A DNA stretch of 64,000 nucleotides, from positions 43,280 to 107,279 of the forward strand of contig CAKVIS010000002.1 of assembly GCA_934754415.1 (NCBI GenBank). The letters are read 5' to 3'. This document shows, piece after piece, positions 16,768 through 25,648 of this stretch. A program made the translations under genes and the position numbers. The notes beneath the pieces are model-generated. The model searched no databases and had not been told where the DNA came from. It was given only the letters and a program-made list of their open reading frames with translations. Source of the stretch: an uncultured Bulleidia sp. (GTDB taxonomy: Bacteria > Bacillota_I > Bacilli_A > Erysipelotrichales > Erysipelotrichaceae). Within the stretch, counting starts at the first letter, position 1. Each line of letters opens with the position of its first letter.

Positions 16768-17638
16768 CCGTCTTGATATCTTTATTGATGCACGTTTCCT
16801 GCGTAAACCACTTTCTTCATTCTTTGAAGAATACTGTATTTCAAAATCCACACGATACAGATACATGATGGAAAATCGTATTCTGATTCAGAATACCCCT
16901 GTCAGGCAGGATACCCGTGTGTTTCAGAAAGAGGATGTCTTAACAATACTGTTACCTGAAGAAGGCATTGACTGGAGTCCTTCTGAGACTCCCTGTACAG
17001 TCATTTATGAAAACACATTTGTTTTTGTAGTGCATAAAGAAGCCGGCATTCCCATCCATACAGAAAAACAGGATACCAACTGTCTGAATGCACAGGTGGC
17101 CAGATGGGCAATGGATAAAGGTTATCGTTTTCCCATACGACCTGTACACAGACTGGATGTGGATACGACCGGGCTTCTTCTGTACAGTAAGATACCATTC
17201 TTTCAGCCATGGCTGGATCAGCAGCTTGCTTCTAAAAAGATATCCAGAAAGTATCTTGCCATCACAAATGGTGCCCCTTTAAAACCACATACAGTTTTTA
17301 CTTGTAACGATTGTATAGGAAAAGACAGGCATCGTTCCAATGTGTACCGTGTTTCTCCAACCGGAAAAACAGCTTCCACAACTGTAGAAGCACTGACCTA
17401 TAAAAATGGATTTCAATTGTTGCAATGTACATTATTAACAGGAAGAACTCATCAGATTCGTGTTCACCTGTCTCATCGTGAATATCCCATCGTCAATGAT
17501 CCACTGTATGGTCATCCTTCCAAACACTTTTTGAAAATGGGATTATGGGCAAATGAAATTACGTTCAAAGATCCTCTCACAAATAAAAAACATCGTATAC
17601 AGGATATACCAAACAAGGATTACTCTTTCTTCGAGTAA
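16745..17638 (+). CDS. RluA-family RNA pseudouridine synthase
   Basis: 297 residues. The catalytic motif is RPVHRLDVDTTGLLLYS (about 133-149; Asp of HRLD is the nucleophile). GRTHQIRVHLSHREYPIVND near residue 235 is the second conserved block. An S4-like region lies at the N-terminus. It isomerises uridine to pseudouridine in rRNA or tRNA; the target is not deducible. The ATG lies inside the upstream methyltransferase gene. The last codons are part of a strong terminator stem. Confidence 0.92.
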   Translation: MKYQLQNNRLDIFIDARFLRKPLSSFFEEYCISKSTRYRYMMENRILIQNTPVRQDTRVFQKEDVLTILLPEEGIDWSPSETPCTVIYENTFVFVVHKEAGIPIHTEKQDTNCLNAQVARWAMDKGYRFPIRPVHRLDVDTTGLLLYSKIPFFQPWLDQQLASKKISRKYLAITNGAPLKPHTVFTCNDCIGKDRHRSNVYRVSPTGKTASTTVEALTYKNGFQLLQCTLLTGRTHQIRVHLSHREYPIVNDPLYGHPSKHFLKMGLWANEITFKDPLTNKKHRIQDIPNKDYSFFE

Positions 17639-17650
17639 TCCTTGTTTTTT
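17611..17650 (+). terminator. Terminator overlapping the end of the pseudouridine synthase gene
   Basis: Fifteen-base perfect stem AAACAAGGATTACTC / GAGTAATCCTTGTTT with a seven-base loop, then T-run. It begins inside the last nine codons of the gene. The opposite strand may also use it for the convergent HAD gene. Confidence 0.9.
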
Positions 17651-18456
17651 CAGGCGATATGTAATTGTTCCAGCATCTTGGCAACACCATCATTTTCACA
17701 GCTGTCTGCTACCAGATCTGCATATTTCTGTACATCATCTTTGGCATTCTTCATCGCTACACCAATCTTTGCCTTTTCAATCATGCATGTATCATTTCCA
17801 GCATCTCCAAAAGCAATAACATTATCCCATGTCCATCCATGGTCTTTTAACACTCTTTCAATAGCCGTAGTTTTATTGATATCTTTCAAGAATACATCAA
17901 ATCCATTTCTGACAGACCAGGCAAACACAAGATCCGGCATAGAAGAGACATAAGGAAGTAATTTTTCATACTCTCCAATAATAAATGTGCCTAATGGGTA
18001 TCCATACTTTTCATGATGAGAACATGTCGCATCATCATTGATAATCAATGAGCGTTCATGATCATTATGCGCATATTCACGGATAAACAAATCATAGTTG
18101 GCATAGGTGACAATCGCATCTTCAAATTTAAATCCAAGTCCTGTACCTGTTTCCTTACACATGTCAGTGATTGCTTCCATGGTTTCTTTGGACATAGGAT
18201 GTTTTTCAATAACTGTGCCGTCTCTTTTGACCAGACACGCTCCGTTAATGGTTCCTATAACATCCATATCCAGATCTTTAAAGAAACTTTCAGGAAGTAA
18301 CGTATAATGCCTTCCTGTACATATCAGAATGGTATATCCGTTTTGTTTTGCTTTATGAAAAGCTTCTACGGTGCGTAAAGATAACGCATTCTTACCTGCA
18401 GGCAGAATTGTTCCGTCCACATCACATACAATTAGTTTAATAGTCTCTATATTCAT
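17650..18456 (-). CDS. Cof-type HAD-IIB family phosphatase
   Basis: 268 residues. HAD motif I is VCDVDGTILP (nucleophile Asp about 11), motif II ICTGRHY, motif III Lys near 195 and motif IV AFGDAGNDTCMIE (about 216), with a C2-type cap between motifs II and III. Family members dephosphorylate sugar phosphates, FMN or PLP with Mg. The substrate is unknown. AAGGAG precedes the ATG. It is followed on the opposite strand by a tRNA gene. Confidence 0.9.
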   Translation of the reverse strand: MNIETIKLIVCDVDGTILPAGKNALSLRTVEAFHKAKQNGYTILICTGRHYTLLPESFFKDLDMDVIGTINGACLVKRDGTVIEKHPMSKETMEAITDMCKETGTGLGFKFEDAIVTYANYDLFIREYAHNDHERSLIINDDATCSHHEKYGYPLGTFIIGEYEKLLPYVSSMPDLVFAWSVRNGFDVFLKDINKTTAIERVLKDHGWTWDNVIAFGDAGNDTCMIEKAKIGVAMKNAKDDVQKYADLVADSCENDGVAKMLEQLHIA

Positions 18457-18493
18457 GATTTCATCACTCCTTTATGGTACAATGATTACACTT

Positions 18494-18567
18494 GTGTTCG
18501 TGGCGCAATTGGATAGCGCATTTGATTCCGAATCAAAAGGTTGTGGGTTCGATTCCCATCGAGCACA
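18494..18567 (+). tRNA. tRNA-Arg (anticodon CCG)
   Basis: Full cloverleaf: acceptor GTGTTCG pairs with CGAGCAC; D-stem GCGC/GCGC; anticodon stem TTTGA/TCAAA with loop TTCCGAA, giving CCG (reads CGG); T-arm GTGGG-TTCGATT-CCCAT; discriminator A. CCA is not encoded, so the tail is added after processing. A T-run follows and may end transcription. Confidence 0.95.
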
Positions 18568-18573
18568 CTTTTT

Positions 18574-19485
18574 TTATTCTTCCGGATACTTCATATCCTT
18601 TCTCTGTCCGTCTTTACAAATTACTGCAGCTGGGAAAATAGCTTTGATTTTTTCAGCATATTCTTCAGGATACGGCATAGAAGGAGAATAATGTGTCAGC
18701 CAGAGTTCTTTTACATTTCCATTACTGGCCAGCGTAGCTGTTTCACTCATCATGCTATGGTAATTCAATCTGGCTTTTTCCAGCTTTTCCTCATCCCCAT
18801 ACATTCCCTCACCAATATACAAATCTGCATCCTGCACATATTTTTCAAGTAAAGGTACTGGTCTTGTATCAGTACAGTACACAACTTTCAGTCCTTTTCT
18901 TTCTTTACCAAGTACCATGTCAGGTGTATACAGAATGCCATCCAGTTCTACGGATTCTCCTTTTTGAAGAATATTCCAGCATTTTAACGGAACCTGATTT
19001 CTTTGAGCTTTTTCTCTGTCAAATACAGGAAGTCTTTCAGCATAGATACTGTATCCATAACAAGGTACTTTATGTTTGACCGCAAAGGCAGTAATCTTTA
19101 GCCCTGCAATATCCAGTACTTCCTCTTTTTCTGTCAGTTCTCTGTATCTGATTTCAAAAGGAATATATCTTGCCAGCAGTAAAACTCCCTGTATGATTTC
19201 TTTCAGATTCTTCGGTCCTATGATTTCCACCGGTTCAGTTCTGTCTGACTTTGCCATGGAAAGCAATAAGCCAGGAAGCCCTGCGGTATGGTCTGCATGA
19301 TAATGTGTCAGAAGAATGGTATCTATATGTTTACAGGAAATGCCTTCCTTATGTAATGCGATCTGGGTACCTTCCCCGCAGTCAATCAATACCTGTTTTC
19401 CTTTATAGTTCAATAAACAAGCTGTCAAAGCTCTATTTGGTAAAGGGACGGTTCCTCCAGTCCCCAGCAAACAAACATCTAACAT
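18574..19485 (-). CDS. rnz: Ribonuclease Z (tRNA 3'-processing endonuclease)
   Basis: 303 residues, metallo-beta-lactamase fold. The metal-binding motif LTHYHADHTAGLPGLL (about 60-75) and the N-terminal GTGGTVPLPNR are diagnostic of RNase Z. Later ligands appear in YCTDT and LTHYSP. It cuts tRNA precursors after the discriminator base so that CCA can be added. It converges on a tRNA-Arg gene that lacks an encoded CCA. GAAGGAG precedes the ATG, and TATAAT lies just behind the terminator of the upstream pyrophosphatase gene. Confidence 0.94.
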   Translation of the reverse strand: MLDVCLLGTGGTVPLPNRALTACLLNYKGKQVLIDCGEGTQIALHKEGISCKHIDTILLTHYHADHTAGLPGLLLSMAKSDRTEPVEIIGPKNLKEIIQGVLLLARYIPFEIRYRELTEKEEVLDIAGLKITAFAVKHKVPCYGYSIYAERLPVFDREKAQRNQVPLKCWNILQKGESVELDGILYTPDMVLGKERKGLKVVYCTDTRPVPLLEKYVQDADLYIGEGMYGDEEKLEKARLNYHSMMSETATLASNGNVKELWLTHYSPSMPYPEEYAEKIKAIFPAAVICKDGQRKDMKYPEE

Positions 19486-19519
19486 TTTTTCTCCTTCAGT
19501 CTGTAGGTATTATACACAA

Positions 19520-19545
19520 AATAAGAAGCACGTCTTAGTGCTTCT
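19520..19545 (-). terminator. Terminator of the patatin-dut-map-nitroreductase-ppaC operon
   Basis: Eight-base stem AGAAGCAC / GTGCTTCT with six-base loop, followed by TATTTT on the minus strand, two bases after the pyrophosphatase stop codon. Confidence 0.7.
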
Positions 19546-19547
19546 CA

Positions 19548-21185
19548 TCAAATGTCTTTCATGATCTCAGACAGTTTTGGCATCAGTTGCTGTTTACGTG
19601 AAATGATGCGTGTATCAAATCCGGAATGATCATCAAACTGTGTTTCCAGAATATCACCAAGTACATACGACAGAGGTCCGTAATATACGAATAAAGAACC
19701 TCCTCCCATCACATCTGTAAATAACATGACCAGAATATCCAGGCCGTTGCTTGCCTGTTCCTTCTGAAGATTCTCCTTGAATTCCGGAAGAATTTTCTGT
19801 ACCTCCTCCATATGGGAATAGTTTGTCTGACCTATGGCAAAACTGTACTTTCCAATCTCATAGGTCTTTAAGTCTCTGTACAGAATTTCATGCGGAGTAG
19901 AATCTTTCAAAGAGACAGAAGCACTCAGCATTTCTCTTGCATAGGCATCAATATCTTCTATACCGGCAATCTTTGCAAGCCATTTGGCTGTTGTATGATC
20001 CTGAGAAGTTGTAGTAGTACTCTTAAAATTCAAAGTATCGGACAGAATAGCACTTAACAACAATCCGGCCATATCTTTATCTGGTAAAATACCGTTTTCC
20101 TGATACATATCCGCAATGATTGTACAAGTGGAACCCAGCCTCTGGTTTCTGTACAGCACAGGCTGATCAGTAGTGATTCCACCAATATGATGATGGTCAA
20201 TAATTGCGACAATATCCGCATTTTCAATATGATTCACCGTCTGATTAAGAGCACTGTGGTCTACCAGAACGAACTTTCGTTTTTCATAGTTTCTTGTATG
20301 GTAACGGGATACACCGCCTACAACATTGCCATCATCATCCACCACAGGGTAGGAACGCACACGGCTTTTAATCATTTTTGCAGCTACGTCTTCCACAAAT
20401 TCCGACTCATTATACGTAATGAGATCTCTTGTCATCACTTCTTCCACACTGTAGCTTTCTGTGATAACTCTGGCGGTATGCATGGTGTCTTTATCCGTTT
20501 CAATAATCGCCACGTGATTATTCTTTGCTTTTTCAAGAATTGTTTCAGAGGCATGAGTACCACAGGTCAAGACGATACATGCCACCTTTTCATCTACCAG
20601 CATGGACTGTTTTTCTTCTCCGCCGGATAAAATGGAAATACCATTTTTCAGGTTATATAACAAAGCTTCCGTTCCATCCAGAGAAATAATATGCACATTC
20701 CCGTTGGAATGGAAACGCTCTGGTGCAAAGATGACCTTACCTCCTACTGTTTTGGCAATATTGCCAATGGAGCATGTACTCATCAGCTGTACAAGATCCG
20801 CATCTTTATGAATACGTACGTATGAAAGATCTGAAGAGGTACAGATACCCACAAGGTTTCCGTTACCATCCTGTACATACAGAGAACGGTTTTTTGTCTG
20901 TAACATCATATGCCAGGCATGATGTACCGTTTCATTCTGAGGAATCATAGTCGGTTCATCGAGGGCAATATCTCTCAGATGTGCTCTAGCATCTGTCAGT
21001 AACAGCGGGTTTTCCTGATGAAATCTTTTCAGTATAAACTTCGTTTCTTCATTTAAAGGACCCTGTCTGCAGGCAATTGCCTGTTTACCGGTTCTGTTCA
21101 GCAAATCACTGTAAGTGATAGCTGCACAGATAGAGTCACTATCCGGATGTTTATGTCCTATAACATAAGTAGAATGATTAACCAT
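19548..21185 (-). CDS. ppaC: Family II inorganic pyrophosphatase with CBS and DRTGG regulatory insert
   Basis: 545 residues, versus ~310 for the simple enzyme. The DHH domain is split: GHKHPDSDSICAA (residues 10-22) and later AIIDHHHIGG (about 330), with a DHHA2 end containing SRKQQLMP. The ~230-residue insert contains two CBS motifs flanking a DRTGG domain. Such enzymes hydrolyse pyrophosphate with Mn or Co and are inhibited or activated by adenine nucleotides. It is last in a five-gene operon. Confidence 0.94.
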   Translation of the reverse strand: MVNHSTYVIGHKHPDSDSICAAITYSDLLNRTGKQAIACRQGPLNEETKFILKRFHQENPLLLTDARAHLRDIALDEPTMIPQNETVHHAWHMMLQTKNRSLYVQDGNGNLVGICTSSDLSYVRIHKDADLVQLMSTCSIGNIAKTVGGKVIFAPERFHSNGNVHIISLDGTEALLYNLKNGISILSGGEEKQSMLVDEKVACIVLTCGTHASETILEKAKNNHVAIIETDKDTMHTARVITESYSVEEVMTRDLITYNESEFVEDVAAKMIKSRVRSYPVVDDDGNVVGGVSRYHTRNYEKRKFVLVDHSALNQTVNHIENADIVAIIDHHHIGGITTDQPVLYRNQRLGSTCTIIADMYQENGILPDKDMAGLLLSAILSDTLNFKSTTTTSQDHTTAKWLAKIAGIEDIDAYAREMLSASVSLKDSTPHEILYRDLKTYEIGKYSFAIGQTNYSHMEEVQKILPEFKENLQKEQASNGLDILVMLFTDVMGGGSLFVYYGPLSYVLGDILETQFDDHSGFDTRIISRKQQLMPKLSEIMKDI

Positions 21186-21193
21186 ATATACTC

Positions 21194-21703
21194 CTAATAC
21201 ACCATGGAAAATACATCGGTACGTATATCTTTATCTTCTGTATTCTCCATGTCTTTTCTTCCTATGGCAAGTGCCCCTACACACATATAGCCTTCAGGTA
21301 CACCTAAAGCAGAAGGAAGTTCCTGATATTGTCTGGCATTACACACATCTACCGGATACTGTAAAAAACACGTACCAAGACCTCTTGCCATTGCTGCATA
21401 CTGCATATTGGCAAAGGCAAGTGCAGTATCCATAACAGGAGAGTGTGCCTGTAAATTTGCAAAACCTATCACTACAAGCGGTGCCCCATGGCTCTGTCCT
21501 TTTGCATCACATAACTCTTCCATCTGAGAAAGAATATCTCTGTTTTGGATAAACACAAAAAACCATGGCTGTTCGTTATGATAGCTTGGTGCGCATTCCA
21601 CTGCTTTCTGTAATACTTCAATATCTTCATCCTGCAAGGATTCCTGTCTGAACTTTCTGCAGGATCTCCTTGCATATACACACTGTAAAATATCCTGTTC
21701 CAT
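21194..21703 (-). CDS. Nitroreductase-family FMN oxidoreductase
   Basis: 169 residues. The N-terminal RRSCRKFRQESLQDEDIE and APSYHNEQPW segments match the nitroreductase FMN-binding fold, and GLGTCFLQY is the usual central block. Enzymes of this family reduce nitro compounds, quinones or flavins with NAD(P)H; the natural substrate cannot be told. It follows map by four bases and precedes ppaC by eight, so it belongs to the same transcript. Confidence 0.85.
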   Translation of the reverse strand: MEQDILQCVYARRSCRKFRQESLQDEDIEVLQKAVECAPSYHNEQPWFFVFIQNRDILSQMEELCDAKGQSHGAPLVVIGFANLQAHSPVMDTALAFANMQYAAMARGLGTCFLQYPVDVCNARQYQELPSALGVPEGYMCVGALAIGRKDMENTEDKDIRTDVFSMVY

Positions 21704-21707
21704 AAGC

Positions 21708-22568
21708 TTAATAGGAAAGAATTTCCAGTCCTTCTTCCGTCACAAGAAGTGTGTGTTCCCATTGTGCGGAGTCACTGTGGTCTTTTGTATAAATTGTCCA
21801 GTCGTTATAAGGATCAATAACTACACCTGCCTTACCGGCATTGATCATAGGTTCGATTGTCAATACCATTCCAGGTACAAGAACCATTCCCGTATGTGCT
21901 TTTGCCACATGACATACAAATGGATCTTCATGGAAGTCCACACCTACTCCATGTCCTCCCAGCTCTCTGACTACGGAGTAGCCGTGAGTACGGGCATATT
22001 TGGAAATGGCTGCACCGATATCTCCTACGGTTGCCCATGGCTGACAGGCCTCCATACCAAGTTTCAGACAGTTTTTAGTTTCTTCCACAAGCTTTCTTCT
22101 TTTATCACTGACATTACCAATCATAAACATACGGCTGGCATCACCATAATAGCCGTCTTTAATAGTTGTACAGTCTACATTGATAATATCTCCATCATGA
22201 AGTTTCTTTAATCTGGAAGGAATTCCATGACAAACTTCATCATTGATAGATGTACATACACTTTTAGGAAATCCTTCATAATTTAAAGGCGCACAGATAC
22301 CTCCAAGTTCTTTTGTCACTCTGGCTACGAGATCATCGATATCCTGTGTTGTCATGCCTTCATGAATTTCCTTTTCCACAGCATCCAGAACCAGTGTATT
22401 GATTCTGCCAGCTTCTCTGATACCTGCAATCTGTGAAGGGCGTTTGATTAACGTTTCCTCCGGTACTTCCATATGTTTTTTTCTGCAATGTTCCATTCTT
22501 TCAAGAATATGTGCAGGAATTGGTTCTGTTTCAAAATACTTATATTTTTTTTCTTCAATTGTATCCAT
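21708..22568 (-). CDS. map: Methionine aminopeptidase, type I, with N-terminal extension
   Basis: 286 residues. The pita-bread catalytic domain has metal ligands in NVDCTTIKDGYYGDASRMF (split; two Asp), GHGVGVDFHEDPFV (His), TIEPMI (Glu) and QWEHTLLVTE (Glu). A ~40-residue extension precedes the core (KYKYFETEPIPAHILERMEHCRKK in outline), longer than E. coli Map and seen in several Firmicutes. It removes initiator Met from new proteins. The gene is three bases after dut in the operon. Confidence 0.94.
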   Translation of the reverse strand: MDTIEEKKYKYFETEPIPAHILERMEHCRKKHMEVPEETLIKRPSQIAGIREAGRINTLVLDAVEKEIHEGMTTQDIDDLVARVTKELGGICAPLNYEGFPKSVCTSINDEVCHGIPSRLKKLHDGDIINVDCTTIKDGYYGDASRMFMIGNVSDKRRKLVEETKNCLKLGMEACQPWATVGDIGAAISKYARTHGYSVVRELGGHGVGVDFHEDPFVCHVAKAHTGMVLVPGMVLTIEPMINAGKAGVVIDPYNDWTIYTKDHSDSAQWEHTLLVTEEGLEILSY

Positions 22569-22571
22569 GAT

Positions 22572-23084
22572 TTACCTCTTTGTTGTACTTCCTATACCGC
22601 CTGTTCTTTCTTCTTCCACATCATCATCTTCCGTAATACCAAAAGATGTAAAGATTCCCTGCAGAAAAGCATCTCCTTTATGCAGGAGTAATTCCTTATC
22701 TTCTCTGGAATCATTGATGATCTTGGCAAAGATATGTCCTTCGTTTGTAGCATTATAATAGTCTGCATCAATCACTCCTACAGTATTGTTCAGCTGCAGA
22801 CGATATTTAAATCCAAGAGAACTTCTTGGATAAAGCATCAGAACATAGTCCTCTCTTATTCTAGCACGAATTCCTGTAGGAATTAGCATAGACTGACCAG
22901 GTTTCAGACAAATGTCGTAAGGAAGAAAGAAATCATATCCTGCAGAATACTTTGTAGCTCGTTGCGGCAATGGAATATCCACGTAGATTTCCTGTATTTC
23001 CTTTTCGCTGTATTGGGTTTTATCCTTCAGGTCCTTCAGAAACTGTTCTTCAGACACTTTTTCAAACTTTGCAATTCTTTCCAT
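22572..23084 (-). CDS. dut: dUTP diphosphatase (trimeric dUTPase)
   Basis: 170 residues. Family motifs in order: RATKYSAGYDFF (I), PRSSLGFKYRL (II), NNTVGVIDADYYN (III), DAFLQGIF (IV) and ERTGGIGST (V, the flexible Gly-rich C-terminus). It converts dUTP to dUMP. A ~30-residue N-terminal stretch before motif I is longer than usual. The start was set at the ATG behind GGAGG, which lies within the last codons of the patatin gene (23-base overlap). Confidence 0.92.
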   Translation of the reverse strand: MERIAKFEKVSEEQFLKDLKDKTQYSEKEIQEIYVDIPLPQRATKYSAGYDFFLPYDICLKPGQSMLIPTGIRARIREDYVLMLYPRSSLGFKYRLQLNNTVGVIDADYYNATNEGHIFAKIINDSREDKELLLHKGDAFLQGIFTSFGITEDDDVEEERTGGIGSTTKR

Positions 23085-24342
23085 GTTTTCCTCCAAGGCA
23101 TAAGTAAATAAAATCTGCCAGTGCTTTTTCCAAAGGATAAACACTGTGCATTACTGTATCCGGCAATAGCACATGGTCCGGAAAAATATCTTCATGCAGA
23201 AAATATTTCACTCTTCCAAGTTTATCTAAAGATTTAATAAAATCCTTAATAGAAACCGCCGGTGTGTAGGCATAGTTTTCAGCATATGCATCCTGCAAAG
23301 CAAGATGTATACGTTTTTTCACTTTCGGTAATGTATACACGATTGTTTCATCAAAATCAAACAAATCCATGACATTATCCAGCATACTGAAGAAATACTG
23401 TGCATCGCTCAATGTATGTCTGTGTGTCTGTTTTTTCAGCATATCCGTAATAACAGAAGCGGAATTAACGAAATGAGAAGTTCTGTATATGCCTGTCTCA
23501 AATCTTTCCAGAGCAATATACCACTCCTTAAAAGAAGCAGGGAGTTTTGTCTTTTCAAAAGTATATTTCAATCCGGAATAGATATGCATCATCTTGCAGG
23601 CATCATTATACCCTCTTGTATACAATCTCATTACCACTTCATGGTCAAACTGTAAAAAATTTCCGGTATCTGACTGAGGAAACTGATAGGCAATATTAGA
23701 TTTCTCTATAAACTCAGGATGATTTGGTTCACAGTTAAGGTCAATGACATCCACTTCTTCAGCTCCCAATTTTAAAGCAAAATCAATAGCGCAGTTATCA
23801 TAATACCCGCCATCCACATAGTCTTTGCCATCTATAGTTTTTATAGGAAAGGCAGGATAACAGCTTGCTGAAGCAATCAGCCAGTCTTCTCCATGTTCTT
23901 TCATTTCCTTCTTTGTAATATACACAGGAGAATGATTTAAATGTGTAGCTACCATACACCCGAAATCCACATCACTGTGAAAAAATTTTTCCGGAGTATA
24001 CATGGCATGAACAGTCTGTTCAAACGGTGTAATATCCACACCTCTTTCCTTTACATACTGCACTATCTCTTTTTTCAGTTCCGTTGTGCGATTCAGCAAC
24101 ACATCTCTGTCTATTTCTGTAGGCACAATCCCCTGAATAATCTGATCACTTCTCAGATTCTGATACAGCTCATCCAGAGCTTCATAATCTTTCTGTACTA
24201 TTAATGCCGCATTAAGAGATCCCACTGAAGTCCCCACAACAATATCCCAGTCATTTTTTTCATATTGTCTGTAAGCTCGAACAGCACCTGCCTGATAGGC
24301 TCCCCTGGTGCCGCCACCTGCCAAAACCAATCCTTTTTTCAT
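23062..24342 (-). CDS. Patatin-like phospholipase
   Basis: 426 residues. The patatin domain shows the oxyanion loop AGGGTRGAYQAG (8-19), nucleophile elbow GTSVG (Ser about 39) and catalytic Asp in VDGGYYDN (about 175). The C-terminal ~200 residues are not recognised. Family members are lipid acyl hydrolases acting at membranes. The start is the ATG behind GAGGTG. It leads the operon with dut, map, nitroreductase and ppaC. No cyclic-nucleotide synthase is nearby, so a defence role like CapV is not supported. Confidence 0.87.
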   Translation of the reverse strand: MKKGLVLAGGGTRGAYQAGAVRAYRQYEKNDWDIVVGTSVGSLNAALIVQKDYEALDELYQNLRSDQIIQGIVPTEIDRDVLLNRTTELKKEIVQYVKERGVDITPFEQTVHAMYTPEKFFHSDVDFGCMVATHLNHSPVYITKKEMKEHGEDWLIASASCYPAFPIKTIDGKDYVDGGYYDNCAIDFALKLGAEEVDVIDLNCEPNHPEFIEKSNIAYQFPQSDTGNFLQFDHEVVMRLYTRGYNDACKMMHIYSGLKYTFEKTKLPASFKEWYIALERFETGIYRTSHFVNSASVITDMLKKQTHRHTLSDAQYFFSMLDNVMDLFDFDETIVYTLPKVKKRIHLALQDAYAENYAYTPAVSIKDFIKSLDKLGRVKYFLHEDIFPDHVLLPDTVMHSVYPLEKALADFIYLCLGGKHGKNCKV

Positions 24343-24361
24343 ATACACCTCATGGTGTATT

Positions 24362-24392
24362 TTAACACGAGACACCCAATTATGGTTATAAT
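24362..24392 (+). promoter_or_regulatory. Predicted promoter of ddl
   Basis: TATAAT at 24387-24392 with TTAACA (24362-24367) as a weak -35 at 19 bases. It lies in the 68-base gap shared with the divergent patatin operon. Confidence 0.45.
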
Positions 24393-24410
24393 AGGTTTGG
24401 AGGTATTCTT

Positions 24411-25631
24411 ATGAAACTTAATGTTGCTGTGTTTTTTGGCGGTGAATCCGTCGAGCATGAAGTATCTATCATTTCTGCCCATCAGGCAATGGAGGCTATG
24501 GATAAAGAAAAATATACCGTTCTTCCTGTTTATGTTGCCAAAAGCAGAAAGTTATATTATTCCCCGGATCTTTTAAACATAGAAAAGTTTAAAGATCTCA
24601 AAGCCATTGAAACAAATTATCCACAGGTTACTCTGGTCAATGTTGACAACAAAGTAGTCATTCAGCCAGTAAAAACAACTTTATTCGGTAAGAAGGAATT
24701 AGCTGTAGTGGATGTAGCAGTCCCAGTCATGCATGGTACAAACGGTGAAGACGGTACCATTCAGGGATATCTGGAAATGCTGAAACTTCCATACGCAGGA
24801 TGCGATCTGTATGGAGCGGCTGTAGGACAGGATAAAGTACTGATGAAGCACATCCTGCAGGACAACGGCCTTCCTATGACAGAATGGTTCTGGGTATATG
24901 GTCACGAAATCGATGACCATAAAGAAGAAGTTTTAAAGAAAGTACACAAACTGATGTATCCGGTAATCTTAAAACCTGCAAGAACCGGTTCTTCCGTAGG
25001 TATTGCCATCGCTCATAATGACGAGGAATATCTGGAATGTTTCGAAAATACACGTCAGTATGATGAAAAGGTCATCACGGAAAAAGCCGTACATCCTTTA
25101 AGAGAAATCAACTGTTCTGTTCTCGGCGATGCTTACCATATGGAAACAGCGGTTCTGGAGGAAGTCACTAACGGTGATGATGCGGATAACTTCCTGGACT
25201 TTAACAAAAAGTATATGAGCAAAGGAAGTAAATCAGGTTCCAAATCTTCCGGTTCCAAGTCAGCAGGTATGGCATCTACCGCAAGAAGACTGCCTGCACC
25301 TGTTTCCGAAGAAGAAACAGAATTGATCCAGAAATATGCAAAAGAAACTTTCAAGGTACTGGGATGTTCAGGTGTATGCCGTATTGACTTCTTAATGGAT
25401 GCAGAAACACACCATATCTATGTCAACGAAATCAACACCATTCCAGGGTCTCTGGCTTTCTATCTTTGGGAGGCAACAGGGCTTTCCTTCTCTGAATTAA
25501 TGGATAAACTTGTACAGCTTGCCCTGGACAGAGAAAGAAGAAGATCCAGAATGACATTCTCTTACGAGACAAACCTATTATCTAATTACAGTGCAAATGG
25601 TGCTAAAGGAGCAAAAGGATCTAAAATGTGA
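24411..25631 (+). CDS. ddl: D-alanine--D-alanine ligase with enlarged low-complexity omega loop
   Basis: 406 residues, ATP-grasp enzyme making D-Ala-D-Ala for peptidoglycan. Seen: GGESVEHEVSI (N-terminal Gly-rich loop), VMHGTNGEDGTIQG, PVILKPARTGSSVG (ATP grip), and metal-binding CRIDF (Asp about 326) with VNEINTIPG (Glu 340, Asn 342). Between FNKKYM and the LPAPV motif the usual short omega loop is replaced by a Ser/Lys/Gly-rich stretch (about 269-292), and the C-terminus ends in GAKGAKGSKM. The frame is intact. deoD follows 17 bases after the stop. Confidence 0.93.
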   Translation: MKLNVAVFFGGESVEHEVSIISAHQAMEAMDKEKYTVLPVYVAKSRKLYYSPDLLNIEKFKDLKAIETNYPQVTLVNVDNKVVIQPVKTTLFGKKELAVVDVAVPVMHGTNGEDGTIQGYLEMLKLPYAGCDLYGAAVGQDKVLMKHILQDNGLPMTEWFWVYGHEIDDHKEEVLKKVHKLMYPVILKPARTGSSVGIAIAHNDEEYLECFENTRQYDEKVITEKAVHPLREINCSVLGDAYHMETAVLEEVTNGDDADNFLDFNKKYMSKGSKSGSKSSGSKSAGMASTARRLPAPVSEEETELIQKYAKETFKVLGCSGVCRIDFLMDAETHHIYVNEINTIPGSLAFYLWEATGLSFSELMDKLVQLALDRERRRSRMTFSYETNLLSNYSANGAKGAKGSKM

Positions 25632-25648
25632 TCCGAAAGGAGAAAAAA

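Noticed and set aside
22572..24342. Patatin and dUTPase as an antiphage (CBASS-like) pair
   Set aside because: There is no cyclic-nucleotide synthase or sensor domain, and the two are embedded in an operon with map and pyrophosphatase.
25211..25296. Frameshift in ddl
   Set aside because: The frame continues through the low-complexity stretch into intact metal-binding motifs.
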